A stretch of DNA of 5,065 nt from Sulfurimonas sp. (GTDB lineage Bacteria > Campylobacterota > Campylobacteria > Campylobacterales > Sulfurimonadaceae). The stretch spans positions 1-5,065 of the forward strand of contig JAQIBW010000252.1 of assembly GCA_027858865.1 (NCBI GenBank), in the 5' to 3' direction. The position numbers and the translations under genes are program-made. Of this stretch, positions 1 through 5,065 are shown one piece after another. A model generated the notes under the pieces. The model saw only the letters and a program-made list of their open reading frames with translations, was not told where the DNA came from and did not search any database. The first letter of the stretch is position 1. Each line of letters begins with the position of its first letter.

Positions 1-109
1 CTATAGAGAGAGGGAAACGCCTGGTCCCATTCCGAACCCAGAAGCTAAGCCTCTCATCGCTGATAATACTTGCCCTTGCAGGGTTGGAAACGTAGGTCGC
101 TGCCTAGTT
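1..109 (+). rRNA. rrf: 5S ribosomal RNA, 3' part (5' end cut by window edge)
   Basis: This is the 5S component of the large ribosomal subunit and the last gene of an rRNA operon whose 16S and 23S genes would lie to the left of the window. The conserved loop CCGAACCCAGAAG (32-44) and the 3' segment GTAGGTCGCTGCC (92-104) match bacterial 5S rRNA. Aligned by eye with the 120-nt Escherichia coli molecule there is a constant offset of about 10 nt, so only the 5' strand of helix I is missing. By the same offset the 3' end falls at about 107-110, and the exact base is uncertain. No tRNA gene follows it. Confidence 0.93.
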
Positions 110-135
110 GATCAATTTATTACTCTAATTTACAC

Positions 136-160
136 ATAAAATCAACAAAGTTAATTTTAT
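136..160 (+). terminator. AT-rich inverted repeat, possible rRNA operon terminator
   Basis: Two 11-nt arms, 136-146 and 150-160, pair at 10 of 11 positions around a 3-nt AAA loop. It lies about 27 nt past the 5S rRNA end, where a terminator would be expected. Only one G-C pair is present and the following T run is just TT before CGC, so as an intrinsic terminator it is weak. In DNA this AT-rich such a repeat can arise by chance. Confidence 0.3.
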
Positions 161-168
161 TTCGCTTA

Positions 169-220
169 CACCACTGTGGTGACTAAAGCTAGCTTCTATC
201 GAAGCAGATATTCTTTATCT
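169..220. repeat. cluster of short palindromes in the 5S-gmhA spacer
   Basis: Several short symmetrical elements lie close together. CACCAC-T-GTGGTG spans 169-181, AAGCTAGCTT spans 186-195, GCTTC-TATC-GAAGC spans 192-205, and AGATA/TATCT with a 5-nt loop spans 206-220. The first and third are more GC-rich than the surrounding spacer. None has a long T run after it, so they are not textbook terminators. They could be RNA structure in the rRNA operon trailer, a protein-binding region or chance. The rest of the spacer (about 221-340) is AT-rich and shows no gene or clear site. Confidence 0.4.
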
Positions 221-345
221 ATTTCTTAACTATTTTCTATATTATCCATGTTTACTTTTAATCATCTATCTAAACTTTACTATTTATATTATTAACTCAC
301 TAATTAATTTATTATCCTTATCACCATCCCTATTATGTATTATTA

Positions 346-354
346 TGGTATTAT
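346..354 (+). promoter_or_regulatory. candidate extended -10 promoter element for gmhA
   Basis: TGG-TATTAT (346-354) resembles an extended -10 box (TGn plus five of six bases of TATAAT). It would place transcription start near 361 and give a leader of about 19 nt carrying the gmhA RBS. There is no recognisable -35 hexamer at the right distance. The surrounding 330-368 region is rich in TATTAT-like words, so several registers are possible. Readthrough from the upstream rRNA operon is an alternative source of transcript. Confidence 0.3.
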
Positions 355-379
355 TTCATATATTATTTTAGGATTATAG

Positions 380-967
380 ATGAAAAATTATATTAAAAAT
401 CAAATTAAAAAATCTTACGAAACTAAACAAGCTATTTATGAAAATGAAGAGTTATTAAATAAAATTTTAGAAGTTTCAAAATTATGTGTTGAACTCTATA
501 GAGGCCCCAATAAGACTATTTTAGCAGGTAATGGCGGTAGTGCAGCAGACGCACAACATATAGCCGCTGAATTGGTAGGAAGATATGGGTTTGATAGACC
601 TTCCATACCTTCATTAGCACTAACTACAGATACATCAAATTTAACTGCTATTGGAAATGATTATGGTTATGACAAAGTTTTTTCTCGTCAATTAGAAGGG
701 ATGGGACAAAAGGGTGATATTTTTATAGGCATCTCAACATCTGGTAATTCTGTTAATATTATTAATGCATTTAATAGTGCAAAAGAAAAAGGGATTACAA
801 CCGTTGCTCTAGTTGGTCGAGATGGTGGAGAAATGGCTAAATTGGCTGATTATGCTATAGTTGTTCCATCTGATTCTACACCAAGAATACAAGAATCACA
901 TATATTAATAGGACATATAATTTGTGATATTATTGAAAAAGAAATATTTGGTGATGGTGTAAGTTAA
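380..967 (+). CDS. gmhA: sedoheptulose 7-phosphate isomerase (phosphoheptose isomerase)
   Basis: GmhA converts D-sedoheptulose 7-phosphate to D-glycero-D-manno-heptose 7-phosphate in the cytoplasm, the first committed step towards the heptose of the lipopolysaccharide or lipooligosaccharide core. The 195-aa product has the usual family length and a single SIS sugar-isomerase fold. Visible hallmarks are the NGGSAADAQH motif (residues 51-60), the phosphate-binding STSGNS loop (119-124) and the C-terminal QESHILIGH segment (171-179). By analogy with characterised GmhA proteins, H60, E64, Q171 and H179 are the expected metal-binding and catalytic residues, and all are present. The ATG at 380 has an AGGA (370-373) six bases upstream. 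The stop codon directly abuts the gmhB start region, which suggests co-transcription. It could feed ADP-heptose or GDP-heptose synthesis, since the deciding downstream enzymes are outside the window. Confidence 0.95.
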   Translation: MKNYIKNQIKKSYETKQAIYENEELLNKILEVSKLCVELYRGPNKTILAGNGGSAADAQHIAAELVGRYGFDRPSIPSLALTTDTSNLTAIGNDYGYDKVFSRQLEGMGQKGDIFIGISTSGNSVNIINAFNSAKEKGITTVALVGRDGGEMAKLADYAIVVPSDSTPRIQESHILIGHIICDIIEKEIFGDGVS

Positions 968-973
968 TTGCAA

Positions 974-1495
974 ATGAATAAAGCGCTCTTTCTAGATCGT
1001 GATGGTGTTATTAATATTGAAAAAGATTATCTTTACAAAATAGAAGATTTTGAATTTGTAGATGGTATATTTAATCTTTGTAAATACTATCAGAAATTAG
1101 GTTTTATAATTGTTGTTGTAACAAATCAATCTGGAATAGTTAGAGATTATTACACTGAAAAAGATTTTGATATATTAACTTCTTGGATGCTAAAAGAATT
1201 TTCTTCTAAGGGTGTAAATATAAAAAAAGTTTACTACTGTCCTCATCATCCCGAGATATCAGGGGAGTGTAGCTGTAGAAAACCCAACCCCGGTATGTTA
1301 CTTCAAGCGAGCAAAGAACTAAATATTGATTTGAGCAATTCCGTAATTATTGGTGATAAAGAGAGAGATATTTTAGCTGGTATTAATGCCGGTCTTACTA
1401 CAACTTTTTTATATGATGAAACTAATAGTATCAAAGTGTCTAAAGCAAGTAAAATTGTTTCAAAGTTAGAGGATATTTATTGTGTTAATACTTAA
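974..1495 (+). CDS. gmhB: D-glycero-D-manno-heptose 1,7-bisphosphate 7-phosphatase
   Basis: GmhB removes the 7-phosphate from heptose 1,7-bisphosphate, the step between the kinase and nucleotidyltransferase reactions. It is a small soluble HAD-family phosphatase of the histidinol-phosphatase-like group. From the ATG at 974 (173 aa), motif I FLDRDGVIN gives nucleophile D8 and acid/base D10. VVTNQSG (motif II, T50) follows. A zinc loop of the form CxH...CxC (C89, H91, C99, C101) leads into RKP with K103, and GDKERD supplies D128 and D132 for magnesium. These are GmhB hallmarks. The start is uncertain: a TTG at 968, immediately after the gmhA stop codon, would add two residues. Neither start has a strong Shine-Dalgarno, so translation probably depends on ribosomes arriving from gmhA. 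Alpha or beta anomer preference cannot be read from the sequence. The 3' end overlaps the next gene by 14 nt. Confidence 0.92.
   Translation: MNKALFLDRDGVINIEKDYLYKIEDFEFVDGIFNLCKYYQKLGFIIVVVTNQSGIVRDYYTEKDFDILTSWMLKEFSSKGVNIKKVYYCPHHPEISGECSCRKPNPGMLLQASKELNIDLSNSVIIGDKERDILAGINAGLTTTFLYDETNSIKVSKASKIVSKLEDIYCVNT
1468..1473 (+). promoter_or_regulatory. ribosome binding site deciding a GTG start
   Basis: AGAGGA lies inside the 3' end of gmhB, eight bases before the GTG at 1482. It supports GTG as the initiator of the asparaginase-like gene, because no ATG lies near the conserved N-terminal LNCGGTF segment. Confidence 0.7.
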
Positions 1496-1967
1496 TTGTG
1501 GTGGTACATTTAACAAAAGGTATAATCCGTTAAATGGTGAATTAGAAATACCATATGATAATAAAGCTGTAGAGGCAATACTTCAAAGTGCTAATTTTGA
1601 CTACGACATTGCTGGTGTTATATATAAAGATAGCCTAGAGATGGATATGAACGATAGAAAAATGCTTGCAAGTATTATAATGGAATCTAAGGATGATACT
1701 TTTATTATAATTCACGGTACAGATACTATGGGGATAACTGCTGAATTTTTATCAGAAATATTTGATGATAGAAAAATAATATTAACAGGGTCTATGTACC
1801 CTTTTGAGATAGATAATATTGAGCCGAGTTTAAATCTAGGAATAGCCATTGGTTTTGCTAAAGCGAGGCCAGAAAATGGTGTATACATTAGTATGAATGG
1901 TTTTGTTGAACCCTGTCATAATATAGTAAAAAACAGAGCATTAGGAAAGTTTGAACTTGTCAAATAG
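1482..1967 (+). CDS. stand-alone asparaginase N-terminal-domain protein
   Basis: The 161-aa product matches only the N-terminal domain of the L-asparaginase/glutaminase family (E. coli AnsB type), whose members are about 330 aa. Visible motifs are LNCGGTF (residues 4-10), KDSLEMD (49-55), HGTDTMG (78-84), KIILTGSMYP (98-107), NLGIAI (118-123) and a terminal VYISMNG...VKNRALGKF block. By-eye alignment with E. coli AnsB puts T9, S51, T80, D81 and K150 at the positions of T12, S58, T89, D90 and K162, so the catalytic residues are kept. The C-terminal domain, which completes the substrate pocket across the dimer in the full-length enzymes, is absent. This is not a local frameshift: the frame ends inside the start of ccoI, which takes up the following DNA. 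No signal peptide is seen, so it is presumably cytoplasmic. It starts at GTG, overlaps gmhB by 14 nt and ccoI by 11-17 nt, and is probably translationally coupled. Actual substrate and activity are unknown. Confidence 0.85.
   Translation: MLILNCGGTFNKRYNPLNGELEIPYDNKAVEAILQSANFDYDIAGVIYKDSLEMDMNDRKMLASIIMESKDDTFIIIHGTDTMGITAEFLSEIFDDRKIILTGSMYPFEIDNIEPSLNLGIAIGFAKARPENGVYISMNGFVEPCHNIVKNRALGKFELVK
1943..1949 (+). promoter_or_regulatory. ribosome binding site for ccoI (TTG start)
   Basis: AGGAAAG lies within the end of the preceding gene. Two in-frame TTG codons follow, at 1951 (4 nt after AGGA) and 1957 (10 nt after AGGA). No ATG or GTG precedes the conserved CSHC motif closely enough to serve instead, so a TTG start is forced. 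Spacing alone does not settle which of the two is used. Confidence 0.6.
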
Positions 1968-4359
1968 CGTAGTATGTAGTCATTGTCATTTAAAGTTTGA
2001 TGAGTCTGTGATGATTAAAGACGGAAGTCATTATTTTTGTTGTAATGGCTGTAAAGGAGTTTTTAATCTACTTAATGAGCAAGGACTAGATAGCTTTTAT
2101 GATAAAACATCAAACACAAAATTAACTCCTCCAACAAAAAAATATGACGACTCATCAACTTTTGATACAGAGTCTTTTAGAGATGCTTTTGTAAGCGTAA
2201 ATAGTGATGGGTTTAATGAAGTATCACTAATTATTGAAGGTATTCATTGTTCAGCATGTGTATGGTTAAATGAAAAGGCGCTTCAAAGAATGGATGGAAT
2301 AATAGAGGCAAATATAAATTTTACAAATAATAAGGCCTCGATAGTATGGGCTGGAAATATTGTAAAACTATCTTCAATAATAGATATGATTCGCTCTATT
2401 GGTTACAATGCATTTGCTTATGATGCCTCCATTCAGGAAACTCATGCGAATAAAGAGAGAAAAGCATATTACCTAAAAATGGCAGTTGCAATTTTTGCAT
2501 CTATGAATATAATGTGGATAGCTGTAGCTCAGTATGCTGGATATTTTAGTGGTATTACACAAGATGTAAAAACTATTCTTAATATTGCTGAAGGAGTTCT
2601 CGCTACTCCAGTTCTTTTTTATAGTGGTTGGATCTTTTTTAGAGGTGCATATTACGGCTTGAAGACAAAAGTTGTAAATATGGATATTCTTGTAGCAACT
2701 GGAGCTTTGCTTACATATTTATATTCTATTTATATTACCGTAAACGAACATGGAGAAGCTTATTTTGATTCAGTGAGTATGATTATTACTTTTGTACTAA
2801 TTGGTAAGTTTTTAGAAGTACTAAGTAAAAAAAATGCTGCTGATACTTTAGACGTTATCGGTAAGCATATTTCAAGTGAAGTGAATCTTGTTATAGATGG
2901 TGCTATTGTCGCTTGTAAGCTTGATAATGTAAAAGTTGGAGACATGGTAGTTGTTGCTTCTGGAGAAAAAGTTCTATTAGATGGTGAAATTGTTAAAGGG
3001 GATGGTTCATTTGATGAGTCAAATTTGACTGGAGAGAGCGAACCAATATATAAGAGTATAGGTGATTCAATAATTAGTGGGACAACTAGTATAGATGCTG
3101 ATGTGCATTTTATTGCTTCTAAAGATTTTAAGCACTCTACACTATCTAATCTTGTAACACTTTTAGAATCTGCTATAAATAAAAAGCCTAAAATACAGCA
3201 AATGGCCAACAAACTATCAGAATATTTTTCATCTGCTATTTTAGCTCTATCCTTCTTGACATTTATTGTTTGGTTGATTTTGGGTAATAATTTTGAGATG
3301 TCTTTTATGATCGGTATTTCAGTTCTTGTTATAGCATGTCCTTGTGCTTTAGCTTTAGCAACACCAGTAGCAACATTAGTTGGACTTAGTCTTGGTGCTA
3401 CAAAAGGGATACTTTTTAAAGAAGCGGCTCAACTAGAAACCATGGCTAAAGTTGATACACTGGTTTTAGATAAAACAGGGACTATAACTATAGGAAAGCC
3501 AGAAGTTGTAAAGGTTCATATTTATGGTGCGTTTGATAAAGTGTTACTTCATTCACTAACCAAACTCTCTAAGCATCCAGTGGCATCTGGCATATGTAAG
3601 TATTTAAAAGAAGAAGATGCAAATATACAAGAGATTATATTTGATGAGTTCTCTCAAATACCAGCATCTGGGATGAAAGCAAAATATGATACGATAGAAG
3701 TTTTAGGTGGTAATTTAAAACTTTTAGAACAAAATAATATATCAATTGATTTTAGTACAGACAACACTGTTTTTTATTATGTGGTTAATAAAAAGATAGT
3801 TGCTATTTATGAGCTTAGTGATAAGATAAAAGATGGAGCTTTAAAACTTGTAGAAGATCTGAAAAGTAGAAACATTAAAACTGTTATGCTTACAGGTGAT
3901 AATGAGCATATTGCAAAGAAAGTTGCACAGCAAGTTGGCATTACAGAGTTTTTTTATGAACAAACACCAAAAAATAAATCTGAGTACATAGATGAGCTCC
4001 ATAAGCAAAAAAGAACAGTAGTAATGGTTGGAGATGGAGTGAACGATATATTGGCTTTATCGTCTGCTGATATAGGCATAGTAATGGGTAGTGGTAGTGA
4101 TATTGCAGTAGAGATAGGAGATGTCGTTTTACTAAATGATTCACTAAAATCGCTTCAAGATGCATTTAAAATAAGCCGTACTACTTATGGACTAATAAAA
4201 CAAAACCTTTTTATATCTCTTGCGTATAATGTAATCACCATTCCATTGGCTATGGCAGGTTTTGTAATTCCACTTGTAGCAGCAATATCAATGTCGGTAA
4301 GCTCACTTTTAGTCGTTGGTAACTCAATGAGAATAAGATATAAGTGGAAACAAAATTAA
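1951..4359 (+). CDS. ccoI: copper-transporting P1B-type ATPase, CcoI/FixI type
   Basis: CcoI/FixI proteins are inner-membrane Cu(I)-exporting ATPases required for assembly of cbb3-type cytochrome c oxidase, rather than for bulk copper resistance. The 802-aa product has an N-terminal cysteine-rich metal-binding domain (CSHC at 9-12 and FCCNGC at 29-34) typical of this subgroup. An HMA-like domain with GIHCSACVW follows (C100, C103). About eight membrane segments lie near 175-197, 205-230, 243-262, 272-290, 425-445, 452-480, 752-772 and 775-792. The transport site CPC is at 463-465, with Y759-N760 and MSVSS (781-785) in the last helices, which fits Cu(I) specificity. The catalytic parts are TGES (360-363), DKTGT with phosphorylated D507, H542-P543 and GDGVND (694-699), so the pump looks intact. 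The start is TTG at 1951 or 1957 and overlaps the asparaginase-like gene. ccoS follows after 15 nt. The oxidase genes (ccoNOQP) are not in the window. Confidence 0.93.
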   Translation: MNLSNSVVCSHCHLKFDESVMIKDGSHYFCCNGCKGVFNLLNEQGLDSFYDKTSNTKLTPPTKKYDDSSTFDTESFRDAFVSVNSDGFNEVSLIIEGIHCSACVWLNEKALQRMDGIIEANINFTNNKASIVWAGNIVKLSSIIDMIRSIGYNAFAYDASIQETHANKERKAYYLKMAVAIFASMNIMWIAVAQYAGYFSGITQDVKTILNIAEGVLATPVLFYSGWIFFRGAYYGLKTKVVNMDILVATGALLTYLYSIYITVNEHGEAYFDSVSMIITFVLIGKFLEVLSKKNAADTLDVIGKHISSEVNLVIDGAIVACKLDNVKVGDMVVVASGEKVLLDGEIVKGDGSFDESNLTGESEPIYKSIGDSIISGTTSIDADVHFIASKDFKHSTLSNLVTLLESAINKKPKIQQMANKLSEYFSSAILALSFLTFIVWLILGNNFEMSFMIGISVLVIACPCALALATPVATLVGLSLGATKGILFKEAAQLETMAKVDTLVLDKTGTITIGKPEVVKVHIYGAFDKVLLHSLTKLSKHPVASGICKYLKEEDANIQEIIFDEFSQIPASGMKAKYDTIEVLGGNLKLLEQNNISIDFSTDNTVFYYVVNKKIVAIYELSDKIKDGALKLVEDLKSRNIKTVMLTGDNEHIAKKVAQQVGITEFFYEQTPKNKSEYIDELHKQKRTVVMVGDGVNDILALSSADIGIVMGSGSDIAVEIGDVVLLNDSLKSLQDAFKISRTTYGLIKQNLFISLAYNVITIPLAMAGFVIPLVAAISMSVSSLLVVGNSMRIRYKWKQN

Positions 4360-4374
4360 AGTATGGAGTGTTAA

Positions 4375-4590
4375 ATGGATAATTGGGTAATTGCAATGAT
4401 GCTTGGAGTTTCCATATTTTTGGGTGCAATTGCACTTTTTGCTTTTCTTTGGGCTATAAAAAATGGTCAGTTTGACGATGAAGAGAAGTTTTTAAATGCT
4501 GCAAAATTTGATGGTGAAGAAGAGTTAAATGATGCGCTTAATCAAGAACAGAAAAAAGAGGCGTTAAAGAAAAACTATAGACCAGAATAA
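4375..4590 (+). CDS. ccoS: cbb3-type cytochrome oxidase assembly protein CcoS
   Basis: CcoS is a small single-pass inner-membrane protein needed for cofactor insertion into cbb3 oxidase. The 71-aa product has the family layout: one N-terminal membrane helix (residues about 4-28) running into the signature FLWAIKNGQFDD (23-34), then a charged acidic and lysine-rich soluble tail. The ATG has TGGAG (4364-4368) six bases upstream. It sits 15 nt after the ccoI stop, the usual ccoI-ccoS arrangement. The tail after residue 45 is low in complexity and little conserved, as is normal for the family. It is the last gene of the + strand run and meets the cytochrome gene tail to tail. Confidence 0.9.
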   Translation: MDNWVIAMMLGVSIFLGAIALFAFLWAIKNGQFDDEEKFLNAAKFDGEEELNDALNQEQKKEALKKNYRPE

Positions 4591-4625
4591 AAAAGATAGT
4601 TTAAAAAGTAATGCAGAAGAGCAAA

Positions 4626-4641
4626 CTACCCCGAGGGGCAA
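4626..4641 (-). terminator. GC hairpin between convergent genes, better fitted to the minus strand
   Basis: CCCCGAGGGG (4629-4638) is the only GC-rich element in the 61-nt spacer between ccoS and the cytochrome gene. Read on the minus strand, the stem extends through a G-U, a U-A and a U-G pair, and TTTGCTCTT follows. On the plus strand the first added pair becomes an A-C mismatch, so the stem is shorter. It may therefore mainly end the cytochrome transcript, with weaker action on the ccoS side. The T run is short, so efficiency is uncertain. Confidence 0.5.
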
Positions 4642-4651
4642 TTTAGATAAA

Positions 4652-4939
4652 TTATTTACCTATAGTTTGTGCGAAAGCGTCTAAATCAGCGTCAGAGTAT
4701 TTTCCAACTTGACCTTTCATGACAGCTTTCATTGGACCACCAAATGTACCAGCTTTGTAGCCTTTAAGTGCAATCGCAATCTCAGAGTGAGATAAGCCGG
4801 ACACAATTTTTGACTTACCAAGTGCATGCTTTTCAAAGTTTTGGCCATGACAAGCAGCACAAGCAGCCGAATTTACAGCTGCCATAGACGCTGTAGCAAG
4901 TATTAATGTAACTATTGATGTTGTAATAACTTTATTCAT
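4652..4939 (-). CDS. periplasmic c553-like monoheme cytochrome c (class I)
   Basis: The 95-aa product is a secreted small electron carrier. Residues 1-20 form a signal peptide (MNKVITTS..., a hydrophobic core, then ATASMA with likely cleavage near residue 20 or 21). A single heme site CAACH follows (C27, C30, H31), close to the mature N-terminus as in c553 cytochromes. The second axial ligand is probably M74 in GGPMKAVMKGQV, with M70 as an alternative. The C-terminal YSDADLDAFAQTI helix is typical of class I cytochromes c. The ATG has an AGGA six bases upstream (4946-4949 on the complement). It converges on ccoS. From memory, C. jejuni also has a small cytochrome c gene opposed to ccoS at this locus. 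A role as electron donor to cbb3 oxidase or another periplasmic enzyme is inferred from location only. Confidence 0.9.
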   Translation of the reverse strand: MNKVITTSIVTLILATASMAAVNSAACAACHGQNFEKHALGKSKIVSGLSHSEIAIALKGYKAGTFGGPMKAVMKGQVGKYSDADLDAFAQTIGK

Positions 4940-4967
4940 TGATTTTCCTAAAATTAATTTAATATGG

Positions 4968-4996
4968 ATTATAGTTATTTAGGTCTGAGGTGTATA
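4968..4996 (-). promoter_or_regulatory. candidate sigma-70 promoter for the cytochrome gene
   Basis: On the minus strand a perfect TATAAT (4968-4973) is preceded, with a 17-nt spacer, by TATACA (4991-4996), which shares four of six bases with the -35 consensus. Transcription would begin near 4961 and give a leader of about 22 nt that includes the RBS. A perfect TTGACA also occurs at 5007-5012, but it lies 33 nt from this -10 and has no -10 box at its own proper distance. Confidence 0.45.
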
Positions 4997-5027
4997 TTAA
5001 TAAAAATGTCAAATAATTTTATTAATA
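4995..5027. repeat. perfect 11-bp inverted repeat upstream of the cytochrome promoter
   Basis: Arms TATTAATAAAA (4995-5005) and TTTTATTAATA (5017-5027) are perfect inverted copies around an 11-nt spacer, which puts the half-site centres 22 bp (two helical turns) apart. The repeat abuts the candidate -35 and is centred near -50 relative to the inferred cytochrome start. That geometry suits a dimeric activator or an AT-rich upstream element. All arm bases are A or T, so chance is a real alternative. The remaining 38 bases to the window end show no gene. Confidence 0.4.
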
Positions 5028-5065
5028 AATTTTATAGTAAGAAAAGAGAATTAGTTAAATAAATA

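Noticed and set aside
111..379. tRNA gene or CRISPR array in the spacer after 5S rRNA
   Set aside because: No cloverleaf with a T-loop GTTCRA-like motif and no regularly spaced direct repeats are visible.
1482..1967. Asparaginase gene truncated by a frameshift
   Set aside because: The frame ends inside the first codons of the intact ccoI gene, leaving no room for a displaced C-terminal domain, and the gene has its own RBS and overlaps both neighbours.
2760..3212. 150-codon open frame on the minus strand inside ccoI
   Set aside because: It lies wholly antisense to the conserved actuator and transmembrane part of ccoI, has no recognisable motif, and is best explained as an antisense shadow.
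3941..4165. 74-codon minus-strand open frame inside ccoI
   Set aside because: It is antisense to the GDGVND region of the ATPase and shows no domain; the protein reads as low-complexity shadow translation.
4250..4435. 61-codon minus-strand open frame across the ccoI-ccoS junction
   Set aside because: It is antisense to two well-supported genes and has no recognisable protein feature.
4572..4668. 9-bp inverted repeat AAACTATAG / CTATAGTTT flanking the convergent spacer
   Set aside because: Both copies lie in the coding ends of ccoS and the cytochrome gene, the arms contain the self-complementary CTATAG, and the 79-nt separation makes a hairpin weak; likely chance.
5007..5012. Perfect TTGACA on the minus strand as a -35 element
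   Set aside because: No -10-like hexamer lies 16-18 nt downstream, and the good TATAAT is 33 nt away, so it does not form a promoter with it.

Overview
The window (about one third GC, bacterial) most likely comes from a member of the Campylobacterota, probably a free-living relative of Sulfurimonas, Sulfuricurvum or Arcobacter. The reasons are the low GC content, the sequence character of the proteins, and the linkage of ADP-heptose genes to ccoI, ccoS and a small class I cytochrome c. From memory, Campylobacter jejuni has a comparable neighbourhood (Cj1149 to Cj1155). The genus cannot be fixed by eye.

Layout. Bases 1 to about 109 are the 3' part of a 5S rRNA, the end of an rRNA operon on the + strand. 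A 270-base AT-rich spacer follows. It holds several short inverted repeats, a weak promoter candidate and no gene. A tight + strand run of five genes then extends from 380 to 4590: gmhA, gmhB, a stand-alone asparaginase N-domain gene, ccoI and ccoS. Gaps are 15 nt or less, or the genes overlap, so this looks like one operon. A 61-base convergent spacer with a small GC hairpin separates ccoS from a minus-strand gene for a c553-like monoheme cytochrome (4652-4939). The last 126 bases are the upstream region of that cytochrome gene, with a good RBS, a TATAAT box and a perfect 11-bp inverted repeat.

Function. GmhA and GmhB are two steps of heptose synthesis for the lipopolysaccharide or lipooligosaccharide core. 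The kinase/adenylyltransferase (HldE) and epimerase (HldD) are not in the window. CcoI (copper-exporting P1B-ATPase) and CcoS are assembly factors for cbb3-type cytochrome c oxidase. The convergent periplasmic cytochrome could serve as an electron carrier to that oxidase, but this is inferred from context. The asparaginase-like gene is the least understood member: it keeps the catalytic residues of the asparaginase N-domain but has no C-terminal domain, and its ends overlap both neighbours.

No clearly new system is evident. The points most worth checking are the single-domain asparaginase-like protein, the absence of hldE and hldD between gmhA and gmhB, and the inverted repeat upstream of the cytochrome gene.
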